A stretch of 64,000 nt of DNA, from contig NZ_JAIKLE010000016.1 of NCBI RefSeq assembly GCF_022267315.1, forward strand, positions 93,912 through 157,911. The letters are read 5' to 3'. Under the pieces are notes generated by a model. That model ran no database searches. It was not told the origin of the DNA and was given only the letters and a program-made list of their open reading frames with translations. Of the stretch, positions 55,407 through 63,880 are shown piece by piece; the stretch's first letter is position 1; each line of letters opens with the position of its first letter. The position numbers and the translations under genes are program-made. This DNA comes from Maribellus maritimus. GTDB lineage: Bacteria; Bacteroidota; Bacteroidia; Bacteroidales; Prolixibacteraceae.

Positions 55407-58400
55407 ATGCTAAATAAAATTATACGTTTTTTTCTTGAAAATAAATTAGTTACCACACTGGTCTTACTCCTCTTCGTAAGTTGGGGGATCATAACCTCAC
55501 CTTTTGGCTGGGATACCGGAGTTTTACCAAAAGATCCTGTGCCAGTTGATGCCATCCCGGATATTGGCGAAAACCAGCAGATTGTATTTACTCAATGGAT
55601 GGGACGCTCGCCGCAGGATATTGAGGACCAGATTTCCTATCCGCTGACAACGTACCTACTAGGGATCCCGGGTGTAAAATCCATCCGCAGTTCATCCATT
55701 TTCGGATTCTCAAGCATTTACATCATTTTTAATGAAAATATTGAATTTTACTGGTCGCGTTCGCGGATACTGGAAAAATTGAATTCGCTGCCATCCGGCC
55801 TGTTACCTGAGGGCGTTCAACCTTCGCTTGGCCCGGATGCAACTGCTCTGGGACAGGTTTACTGGTACACCATTGAAGGCCGCGATAAAGAAGGGAATCC
55901 AACCGGAGGCTGGGATTTGCAAGAAATTCGTACCGTGCAGGATTTTTTTGTAAAATATTCGCTGAATGCTGCCGAAGGTGTTTCTGAGGTAGCGTCCATT
56001 GGTGGTTTTGTGCAGGAATACCAAATTGATGTAAATCCTGACGCATTAAAAGCATACAACATCCCTCTGTACAAAGTCATGCTGGCCGTTCAGAAATCGA
56101 ATCGTGATGTGGGCGCAAAAACCATTGAAATCAACCAGGCAGAATACCTTGTTCGCGGACTAGGTTATATAAAAAATGTTGGCGACATTGAAAAAGCAGT
56201 GGTTGCAGTTGAGGATAATGTACCGGTTCGTATAAAAGACATTGGGGTGGTTAGTCTCGGACCTTCCACACGAAGAGGCGCACTCGACAAAGATGGTGCA
56301 GAAGTGGTTGGAGGAGTTGTTGTAGCTCGTTACGGCGCAAATCCGCTGGAAGTCATCAATAATGTAAAAGCAAAAATTGCAGATATCGCCCCGGGGTTAC
56401 CTTCAAAAGTACTACCCAATGGAGTGGAAAGCCAGCTTACCATCGTACCGTTTTACGACCGGTCAGGTTTAATTTACGAAACACTGGGAACGTTGGAAGA
56501 AGCGCTGTCACTTGAAGTTCTGATTGTCATTCTCGTGGTTATTATCATGGTTTACAATCTGAGGGCATCATTGCTCATATCAAGTTTACTGCCTATCGCC
56601 GTGTTGATGGTTTTTGTCGCCATGCGCTATTTTGGTGTGGATGCCAACATTGTCGCACTTTCGGGTATTGCCATTGCTATCGGAACAATGGTGGATCTGG
56701 GCGTTATTCTTTCAGAAAATATAATTAAACACACAAAAGAAGCCCCCCCCGGACAAAAACTGATTACAACTATCTACAACGGATCGGCAGAAGTGAGTAC
56801 AGCGATTTTAACTGCTGTTTCTACCACAATTGTCAGTTTTATTCCTGTATTTACCATGCAGGCTGCAGAAGGGAAATTATTTATCCCGCTGGCTTTTACT
56901 AAAACATTTGCACTGATTGCAGCGCTAATTGTTTCGCTGTTTATAATGCCGGCGTTGGCACATTGGTTTTTTGGAGCGCGTATTAACAGCAAAATCATCC
57001 GGAAATGGGTGAACATCGTTCTTATTCCGGCTGGAATAATTCTGCTGATTTTCGGACAAATCTGGGGCGGAATGATGATTCTGGCATTTGGACTGGCAGG
57101 CGCATTAAAAGAAGTTCAAGGTCGGCAGAGAGAAGATCGTAGTCTTGCAGCAGATAACCAAAGCTGGAAAAACCACTTACGGAAAGCCGGCAACTGGTTT
57201 CTTGAGTACATTGAAATCGTTATTGTACTGATTGGTGTTACCTGGCTTCTGGCAAAATACTGGCTGCCACTGGGACCAACAAAAAGTTTGGTAATGAACG
57301 TCGTGTTCGTAGCCATATTGCTGACTATTATTTTGGGAGCATTTGTTTTACTTGAATATTTCTACAAAAAAATATTAACCTGGTGCCTCGACCATAAAAT
57401 CGCGTTTCTATCCATCCCTGCATTTTTAATAGTCGTGGGTATTACAATTTGGATGGGCTTCAACAGTCTCTTCGGACTTTTGGCCCGTGGGTTTGACAAG
57501 GTTGGATGGAATATCCGCACTACTGAAGTTTGGTCAACATTAACACATGAATTTCCAGGCATAGGAAAAGAATTTATGCCATCACTCGATGAAGGAAGCT
57601 TCCTGCTGATGCCGACTTCAATGCCACATTCAGGTGTTGATTATAACCGGCAGGTGTTGGGTCAGCTCGACATGCTGATTTCCAATATTCCGGAAGTTGA
57701 ATTGACCGTTGGAAAACTCGGCCGCGTGGAATCAGCTCTCGATCCTGCACCAATTTCGATGTACGAAAATGTGATTAACTATAAACCCGAGTTTATGCTC
57801 GATGAACGCGGCCACCGTGTGCGCTTCAAAACAGACAGCAAAGACAGGTTTATTCTGACTTCAGGTGACACGCTTTCAAACGAGAAAGCGCTTGAAATAA
57901 ATATTACACGCAAGGATTTAATTCCCGACGAACGCGGAAATTATTTTCGTAACTGGAGGGAAGATATCAAATCGCCCGATGATATTTGGAATGAAATTGT
58001 GCGTGTTTCCAAAATTCCGGGAGTTACTTCTGCGCCAAAACTGCAACCAATTGAAACCCGGCTGGTGATGTTGCAAACCGGAATGCGCGCGCCAATGGGA
58101 ATAAAAGTATACGGACCGGATTTAACTACCATTGAAGAACTTGGTCTGCAACTGGAAGACATTCTGAAAACAGTGCCTTCGGTAAAAGCCCAGGCTGTTT
58201 TTGCCGACCGGATTGTGGGAAAACCTTATCTGTTATTCGACATTGACCGGGATAAAATTTCACGTTACGGATTGAACGTGGAAGATGTCCAGCAGACAAT
58301 TGAAACCGCTGTGGGTGGCATGAAAGTTACTTCTACAGTAGAAGGACGCGAACGGTTTCCGGTGAGGGTACGTTACCCGCGTGAATTACGCGACGATCCG

Positions 58401-59270
58401 GAATCACTGGGAAAAATCCTTATGCAAACGCCAACCGGAGCACAAATTCCTTTAAACCAGCTGGTGCATATAAAATACCAGCGCGGGCCACAGGCAATTA
58501 AAAGCGAGGAAACCTTTTTAGTCGGTTACGTTCTATTCGACAAAAACGACGGATTCTCGGAAGTTACCGTGGTAGAAGATGCTCGAAATGCTATCCAGGA
58601 ACGGATTGACGCCGGAGATTTAGAGGTTCCTGCAGGCGTGAGCTACAAATTTTCAGGAAGTTACGAGAACCAGGTGCGTGCAGAAAAACGCCTGTCGATT
58701 GTTGTGCCCCTTGTATTGGCTATTGTATTCCTGATTCTTTATTTCCAGTTCAAATCGGTGTCCACTTCGCTGATGGTATTCACCGGAATTGCGATGGCTT
58801 TCAGCGGCGGTTTTATGATGCTTTGGCTTTATGGTCAAAATTGGTTTGTTGATTTTTCCGTTTTCAGAACCAACATTCGTGAACTTTTCCAGATGCAGAC
58901 CATCAACCTGAGTGTCGCGGTTTGGGTAGGTTTTATCGCCCTGTTTGGTATTGCCACTGACGACGGCGTACTTATGGCAACCTACCTAGACCAGAGTTTT
59001 GCCCGGAACCGGACCGATAGCAGAAAAGGAATCAGAGCCGCAGTAGTAGAAGCCGGGCAACGAAGAATCAAACCGGCGGTAATGACTTCGGCAACCACAA
59101 TTATCGCGTTACTGCCGATTCTGACCTCAACCGGCCGAGGGGCCGACATCATGATTCCGATGGCAATCCCGGCATTTGGAGGGATGATTTTTGCCGCCAT
59201 CACCTATTTCATTGTACCGGTACTTTATAGCTACCGCGAAGAACGAAAACTTAAAAAGAGTCAGTCATGA
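55407..59270 (+). CDS. cusA: CusA-like copper/silver-type RND pump with large membrane insertion
   Basis: 1287 aa, about 240 longer than E. coli CusA. The TM4 motif GIAIAIGTMVDLGVILSEN parallels the CusA form and not the DFG form of divalent-cation pumps. MPSLDEGSFLLMPTSMPHSG is the conserved heavy-metal segment. Between TM6 and the second porter region (about residues 520-720), extra hydrophobic helices and a short charged loop (GRQREDRSLAADN) are inserted. A second insertion lies near 795-860 (MLDERGHRVRFKTD). Such long CusA forms occur in Bacteroidota. Overlaps the TolC gene by 4 bp (ATGA). Confidence 0.92.
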   Translation: MLNKIIRFFLENKLVTTLVLLLFVSWGIITSPFGWDTGVLPKDPVPVDAIPDIGENQQIVFTQWMGRSPQDIEDQISYPLTTYLLGIPGVKSIRSSSIFGFSSIYIIFNENIEFYWSRSRILEKLNSLPSGLLPEGVQPSLGPDATALGQVYWYTIEGRDKEGNPTGGWDLQEIRTVQDFFVKYSLNAAEGVSEVASIGGFVQEYQIDVNPDALKAYNIPLYKVMLAVQKSNRDVGAKTIEINQAEYLVRGLGYIKNVGDIEKAVVAVEDNVPVRIKDIGVVSLGPSTRRGALDKDGAEVVGGVVVARYGANPLEVINNVKAKIADIAPGLPSKVLPNGVESQLTIVPFYDRSGLIYETLGTLEEALSLEVLIVILVVIIMVYNLRASLLISSLLPIAVLMVFVAMRYFGVDANIVALSGIAIAIGTMVDLGVILSENIIKHTKEAPPGQKLITTIYNGSAEVSTAILTAVSTTIVSFIPVFTMQAAEGKLFIPLAFTKTFALIAALIVSLFIMPALAHWFFGARINSKIIRKWVNIVLIPAGIILLIFGQIWGGMMILAFGLAGALKEVQGRQREDRSLAADNQSWKNHLRKAGNWFLEYIEIVIVLIGVTWLLAKYWLPLGPTKSLVMNVVFVAILLTIILGAFVLLEYFYKKILTWCLDHKIAFLSIPAFLIVVGITIWMGFNSLFGLLARGFDKVGWNIRTTEVWSTLTHEFPGIGKEFMPSLDEGSFLLMPTSMPHSGVDYNRQVLGQLDMLISNIPEVELTVGKLGRVESALDPAPISMYENVINYKPEFMLDERGHRVRFKTDSKDRFILTSGDTLSNEKALEINITRKDLIPDERGNYFRNWREDIKSPDDIWNEIVRVSKIPGVTSAPKLQPIETRLVMLQTGMRAPMGIKVYGPDLTTIEELGLQLEDILKTVPSVKAQAVFADRIVGKPYLLFDIDRDKISRYGLNVEDVQQTIETAVGGMKVTSTVEGRERFPVRVRYPRELRDDPESLGKILMQTPTGAQIPLNQLVHIKYQRGPQAIKSEETFLVGYVLFDKNDGFSEVTVVEDARNAIQERIDAGDLEVPAGVSYKFSGSYENQVRAEKRLSIVVPLVLAIVFLILYFQFKSVSTSLMVFTGIAMAFSGGFMMLWLYGQNWFVDFSVFRTNIRELFQMQTINLSVAVWVGFIALFGIATDDGVLMATYLDQSFARNRTDSRKGIRAAVVEAGQRRIKPAVMTSATTIIALLPILTSTGRGADIMIPMAIPAFGGMIFAAITYFIVPVLYSYREERKLKKSQS

Positions 59271-60499
59271 AAAAGATAATAACAATACTAATCATATTCA
59301 TTTCAGGGATTAGCGCTGTGCAGTCACAAACACTTGAAGATTATTTCCGGGTGGCTGCCGAAAATAATCCGGGGCTGCAGGCCAAATACAAGGATTTTGA
59401 GGCTGCACTGCAAAAGGTTCCGCAAGTAAGTTCACTGCCTGATCCCACGTTTTCTTTTGGCTATTTTATCTCGCCGGTAGAAACACGTGTTGGTCCCCAG
59501 CGGGCGAAATTTTCTCTCACCCAGATGTTTCCATGGTTTGGGACCCTGGAGTCAAAATCTGACGCCGCATCGTTGATGGCTGAAGCAAAGTACCAGGCCT
59601 TTTTAGATGCACGTAATATGTTGTATTTCAATATAGCAGCCGCATACTATCCGCTTTATGAGCTGAACAGGATGAAAGAGATTGAACAGGAAAATATTGA
59701 CATCCTTCAATCGTATAAAACCATTGCCAATTCAAAATTTAAAAATGGTGCTTCACCAATGACAGATGTATTGCGTGTAGATATTATGCTTAAAGATGCA
59801 CAGACCAGTCTCAGCATTATGAATAAGAAAGAAAAACCACTGCTTGTGACATTTAACAACTTGCTTAACCGGGATGAAAATGAAACAGTGGTCGTTCAGG
59901 ATTCACTGACTTTAGAGTTATTGCCCGAAAATTTCAGAAAAGATTCGTTATTGGTGAATAATCCGATGCTGGAAGCACTGGATCTGAAAAAAGAAGCCAG
60001 TAAGGCCAGTGAAATTGCAGCTCAAAAAGAGGGACTTCCGAAAATTGGTCTAGGACTGGATTATGCGATTGTCGGGAAACGAACCGATATGGATGTAGCC
60101 GACAATGGCAAAAACATACTCATGCCAATGGTTTCGGTGAGCATTCCTATTTTCAGAAAAAAATACAACGCGGCAGAAAAAGAGGCTCAAATCATGCAGG
60201 AAAGTTATGAGTTTCAAAAAGAAGAAACCATTAATTCTCTTACCTCAGGATACGAGTCCGTTTGGTTTCAAATTCAACAACAGAAAGAATTAATTGAATT
60301 GTACGATGAGCAAATTCTGGAAACCAACCAGACTTTGAATCTGTTATTCAGCGCTTACGGAAATTCAGGAAAAGATTTTGAGGAAGTGCTGCGAATGCAA
60401 CAGCAACTGTTAAAATACGAGAAAATGAAAGCCATGGCAGAAACACAATACCAGACAGCTTTGGCAAAATTAAATTACATCACCGCAAAAACATATTAA
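59267..60499 (+). CDS. CusC/TolC-like outer-membrane efflux protein
   Basis: 410 aa with a signal peptide (about 1-20, ending AVQS). Two TolC-type repeats are visible: DPTFSFGYFISPVETRVGPQ marks the first beta region, and PMVSVSIPIFRKKYNAAEKEA the second. Exit duct for the CusA-like pump. Translationally coupled to cusA upstream and 2 bp from the adaptor downstream. Confidence 0.92.
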   Translation: MKKIITILIIFISGISAVQSQTLEDYFRVAAENNPGLQAKYKDFEAALQKVPQVSSLPDPTFSFGYFISPVETRVGPQRAKFSLTQMFPWFGTLESKSDAASLMAEAKYQAFLDARNMLYFNIAAAYYPLYELNRMKEIEQENIDILQSYKTIANSKFKNGASPMTDVLRVDIMLKDAQTSLSIMNKKEKPLLVTFNNLLNRDENETVVVQDSLTLELLPENFRKDSLLVNNPMLEALDLKKEASKASEIAAQKEGLPKIGLGLDYAIVGKRTDMDVADNGKNILMPMVSVSIPIFRKKYNAAEKEAQIMQESYEFQKEETINSLTSGYESVWFQIQQQKELIELYDEQILETNQTLNLLFSAYGNSGKDFEEVLRMQQQLLKYEKMKAMAETQYQTALAKLNYITAKTY

Positions 60500-60501
60500 C
60501 A

Positions 60502-62292
60502 ATGAACACAAATAGAAAAACAATAATTATAGTTCTGGCAACACTGGCAATTGGTTTGTTGCTGGGATGGTTGATATTTGGTGGTTCAGAAAACAAAGCT
60601 ACCGAGGAGCATCAGCATGAACACAGAGAAGAAGAAGTTGCCGGAGAGACGACCTGGACTTGCTCCATGCACCCGCAAATTCGCCAGAATGAACCTGGTG
60701 ACTGCCCCATATGCGGTATGGATCTGATCCCACTGGAAGAGGAACAAAACGGAGGTATCGATCCTGCAGCCATAAGTATGTCGGAAACCGCTATGCAATT
60801 AGCCAATATTCAAACAGCCGTGGTAGGTTCTTCTGATCCTGTAAAAGTGATTAGACTTGATGGAAAAATTCAGGAAGACGAACGCTTGGTTTTTTCACAA
60901 TCGTCGCACATTCCGGGGAGAATAGAAACTTTAATGGTGAATTTTACCGGCGATTACGTTCAAAAAGGACAGGCAATAGCTTCGATATATTCGCCCGATT
61001 TGGTTACAGCTCAGGAAGAATTATTTGAAGCACAAAAGATTAAAGATTCGCAGCCACAGCTTTTTGAAGCAGCCAAAGAAAAGCTGAAAAACTGGAAGCT
61101 GACCGACGAGCAGATTGAACAAATTTTAACTTCCGGAACTGCGCTGGAGACTTTTGATGTGCAGGCCGATGTCTCGGGTTATGTTACACAAAAAAAGGTA
61201 AACACCGGCGATTACGTACGCAGGGGTGAAGCAATTTATGAAATTGCAGATCTTTCACGGGTATGGGTGCTTTTTGATGTATATGAGTCAGATTTGTCCT
61301 GGATCAGCAAAGGCGATGATGTTTCTTTTTCGATTGAGTCGCTTCCAGGCGAAACATTTAAAGGAACCATCGATTTCCTCGACCCGGTTATTAATCCCAA
61401 AACAAGAGTTGCAAAGGCACGGGTAGTGAAATCCAATCCGGGATTGAATCTGAAACCCGAAATGTTTGTCTCCGGCAAAGTAGAGGCTAAACTGCCTCAA
61501 ACCGATGCCCTTATAGTTCCGAAAACAGCTGTTATGTGGACGGGTGAACGCTCGGTGGTGTATGTTAAATCGGAAACCGATCAGGGTGTGTATTTTAACA
61601 TGCATGAAGTGGAACTTGGTCCTGCACTGGGCGAAACCTACATTATTAAAGAAGGAATTCAGGAAGGTGAAGAAATTGCTGTTCACGGTACTTTTAGCAT
61701 AGATGCCGCAGCACAGCTTGCCGGTAAACCAAGCATGATGAGCCCTGAAGGAGGTTCGGTTTCAACAGGCCATAATCACGGAGGAATGAATATGAACGGA
61801 AAAAACACCCAGCAAATGCCGGAAAAAGTGGAAGCGGTTCTGACCGATCCAAAGTTTAAAGCTCAATTGACCGACGTGTATGAGAACTATCTTAAAATGA
61901 AAAGTGCATTTGTAGAATCCGATGCTGCAAAAGTTGCTCAGGAAGCTCCAATAGTGAAAAAAGCTTTAGAATCGGTTGACATGAAATTACTGGAAGGTAA
62001 CGCTCATATGGCCTGGATGGATCAATTAAATACATTAAACAGTAGCATAGAAACCATTCAAAACTCTTCGGACATTGAAGAACAGCGAACGGCTTTTTCA
62101 AATTTTAACAATGCATTTTACAAAAGTGTGAAGATGTTTGGATTAAAAGACCAAACAGCCTATTACCAGTTCTGCCCAATGGCTTTTGATAATCAGGGAG
62201 GATATTGGCTGAGTGATACCGACGAAATTCTTAATCCTTATTTCGGAGACATGATGCTGAATTGTGGCGAAAACAGGGATACAATACAATAG
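60502..62292 (+). CDS. cusB: CusB-like adaptor with N-terminal metal-binding domain and C-terminal DUF3347
   Basis: 596 aa. One N-terminal membrane helix (about 7-27), a His-rich stretch (EHQHEH, about 36-41), then a heavy-metal-binding domain at 52-77 (WTCSMHP ... CPICGMDLIPL). The adaptor core follows (SHIPGRIETLMVNFTGDYV, coiled coil about 165-215, YVTQKKVNTGDYVRRGE). A His/Met-rich linker (GHNHGGMNMNGKN) leads to a DUF3347 domain (about 445-590, YENYLKMKSAFVESD ... FCPMAFDNQGGYWLS). The three metal-binding stretches suggest it collects and hands over Cu(I)/Ag(I) to CusA in the periplasm. Confidence 0.93.
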   Translation: MNTNRKTIIIVLATLAIGLLLGWLIFGGSENKATEEHQHEHREEEVAGETTWTCSMHPQIRQNEPGDCPICGMDLIPLEEEQNGGIDPAAISMSETAMQLANIQTAVVGSSDPVKVIRLDGKIQEDERLVFSQSSHIPGRIETLMVNFTGDYVQKGQAIASIYSPDLVTAQEELFEAQKIKDSQPQLFEAAKEKLKNWKLTDEQIEQILTSGTALETFDVQADVSGYVTQKKVNTGDYVRRGEAIYEIADLSRVWVLFDVYESDLSWISKGDDVSFSIESLPGETFKGTIDFLDPVINPKTRVAKARVVKSNPGLNLKPEMFVSGKVEAKLPQTDALIVPKTAVMWTGERSVVYVKSETDQGVYFNMHEVELGPALGETYIIKEGIQEGEEIAVHGTFSIDAAAQLAGKPSMMSPEGGSVSTGHNHGGMNMNGKNTQQMPEKVEAVLTDPKFKAQLTDVYENYLKMKSAFVESDAAKVAQEAPIVKKALESVDMKLLEGNAHMAWMDQLNTLNSSIETIQNSSDIEEQRTAFSNFNNAFYKSVKMFGLKDQTAYYQFCPMAFDNQGGYWLSDTDEILNPYFGDMMLNCGENRDTIQ

Positions 62293-62327
62293 AATTATAA
62301 TTTATTAACCATTTAAAATTCAAAAAA

Positions 62328-62699
62328 ATGAAAACAAAAGTTTTAAGTTTAGCAGCCCTTTTTATGATGGGCGCATTGTCCGTTTTTGCAGGAAATAAAA
62401 CGGAAAAAATTAAAGTAAAAGGAAATTGCGGAATGTGTGAAAGTCGTATAGAAAAAACGGTAAAAGGTATTGATGGAGTTTCAAAAGCTGACTGGAATAA
62501 GGATACAAAAATGCTGGAAGTTACTTTTGACGACGCAAAAACCACTTCCGACAAAATTGAAATTGCAGTAGCCAAAGTGGGTCACGACACGCCTCATCAC
62601 AAAGCTGACGATAAAGTTTATGAAAAACTTCCGGCGTGTTGTCATTATGATCGGACCGCTGAAAAATCAGAAGAATCGCATGAGGGGCATATGCACTGA
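62328..62699 (+). CDS. Secreted HMA-domain protein
   Basis: 123 aa. Signal peptide (about 1-21, ending VFAG), then an HMA fold with metal motif GNCGMC (Cys34, Cys37) and a closing strand around KVGHDTPHHKAD. The C-terminus adds ACCHYD and a His-rich tail (HEGHMH). A periplasmic copper-binding or transfer protein by family and context. Last gene of the copper-type run, 35 bp after cusB. Confidence 0.9.
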   Translation: MKTKVLSLAALFMMGALSVFAGNKTEKIKVKGNCGMCESRIEKTVKGIDGVSKADWNKDTKMLEVTFDDAKTTSDKIEIAVAKVGHDTPHHKADDKVYEKLPACCHYDRTAEKSEESHEGHMH

Positions 62700-62718
62700 T
62701 GTACGAAAAAACTGTTCT

Positions 62719-62751
62719 ATTCATCGGGTGACTTTGAGTCACCCGATGAAT
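62719..62751. terminator. Perfect 15-bp hairpin between convergent genes
   Basis: 62719-62733 pair perfectly with 62737-62751 across a 3-nt loop. There is no T-run on either side, so this is either a bidirectional terminator of an unusual kind or a REP-like element. Its GGGTGACT/AGTCACCC core recurs in part in the structured segment at 63731-63880. Confidence 0.55.
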
Positions 62752-62772
62752 TAGTTCGACCAACAAAATAAC

Positions 62773-63603
62773 TTATTGTAACCTTGAGGCTGTCCAGGGT
62801 TCTGAAACTCCACCCTTCCTAGAAGTTCCATTCATATTATTTTTATCTACCCGGCATCTGTAATTTACCCCGTTACATGTAAAACTAAAAATATCACCTT
62901 CCAATTTGCCCTCTGAAATGTCAAAATATCGCACACCTCTTTTTAGTGTCCCCGACACTGTTTGATAATTTTGAATTAATTTCAATTGCCCCTCGTTACA
63001 TTTCCAATCTCCTTCAACTTTGGCAGGTACAATCCACAGGTAGGCAAGGTTCCAGGTAATCGATTCGTCTTCAATAATTCTCATTTCATCATACGGCCAG
63101 TCCTGCATCGAAAAAGAGTTGGTTATAATCCGTGTTCCGGGTTTGAGTTCAAGCAGTCTTGGACGCAACTTTCGGTTTATTTCCGGTAAAAGAAACATGG
63201 TAATTACAGTAGCTTTTGAGAAATCATATTCATAAAAATCAGCTTTAACAAAATTGGTTTTATCTGCCACGCCCTCTCTGGCTGCTATTTTTTTGGAGTA
63301 TTCAACCATATCAGGATTAAACTCTACTCCTTCGGCACGAATGCCTCTTTTTGCTGCAGCAATTACAATACGCCCGTCTCCGGAACCTAAGTCAACAAGG
63401 TAATCGGCAGATGTTAGTTTTGCCATTTCAATCATCGTATCAACCAGTGCTTTGGGAGTAGGATACCAGATTACATCCTTTCCTGCCTGCCCCAGTTGCG
63501 GTTCGTAGCTATCGTTAGATGTGTTTTGTGAAAACAAAATTCCCGGAACCAGTAACAACACGATTCCCATGAACAGCGGCGCCAAACAATTCCTGTTTTT
63601 CAT
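62773..63603 (-). CDS. SAM-dependent methyltransferase-like protein with signal peptide
   Basis: 276 aa. Residues about 1-26 form a Sec signal peptide (LFMGIVLLLVPGILFSQ). A class I methyltransferase fold follows: YPTPKALVDTMIEMA, SAM motif YLVDLGSGDGRIVI, acidic GVEFNPDM, and KADFYEYDFSKATVITMFLLP. The last 85 residues form a small beta domain (GDWKCNEGQLKLIQNYQ, LEGDIFSFTCNGVNYRC). Export of a SAM enzyme is unexpected; the true substrate and place of action are unknown. Stands alone, converging on the copper locus. Confidence 0.85.
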   Translation of the reverse strand: MKNRNCLAPLFMGIVLLLVPGILFSQNTSNDSYEPQLGQAGKDVIWYPTPKALVDTMIEMAKLTSADYLVDLGSGDGRIVIAAAKRGIRAEGVEFNPDMVEYSKKIAAREGVADKTNFVKADFYEYDFSKATVITMFLLPEINRKLRPRLLELKPGTRIITNSFSMQDWPYDEMRIIEDESITWNLAYLWIVPAKVEGDWKCNEGQLKLIQNYQTVSGTLKRGVRYFDISEGKLEGDIFSFTCNGVNYRCRVDKNNMNGTSRKGGVSEPWTASRLQ

Positions 63604-63730
63604 TGGTTATAAGTTTTAGTCTTTAACTCTCTGGGATAAAATCCTTTAATACCGAATTCATTATACGATAAGTTAGGAAAAAATCAGGATTAATTTGCAA
63701 ATGCATTTGAATTTTATTTGAAGCTTCGTT

Positions 63731-63880
63731 ATTGAGCAGGTGACTGCAAATCACCGCCTCAACTTCGAAACGTGCACCTGCCGACTAGAGTTCAGCTGGT
63801 GAACAGACGACTGAACTGTCGCTGCTTAATCAGAACGGGAGTCACCAGCTCAACCAGGGAAAGCCACCTGCCTAAGAATA
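63731..63880. repeat. GC-rich, multi-hairpin intergenic element of unknown type
   Basis: Within the 397 bases after the methyltransferase start, this stretch is markedly more GC-rich than its flanks and full of inverted repeats: GGTGA/TCACC (63739-63743 / 63751-63755), GCAGGTG with CACCTGC (63736-63742 / 63775-63781), AGTTCAG/CTGAACT (63789-63795 / 63811-63817) and AGCTGGTGA/TCACCAGCT (63794-63802 / 63842-63850). CACCTGCC recurs at 63865-63872. It has no supportable ORF. It could be a REP/BIME-like cluster or a structured RNA. The rest of 63604-64000 shows nothing. Confidence 0.5.

Noticed and set aside
63731..63880. tRNA gene, integron attC site or CRISPR fragment
   Set aside because: No cloverleaf or anticodon arm, no R'/R'' core pair, and no regularly spaced identical repeats. 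The inverted repeats are interleaved and unequal.
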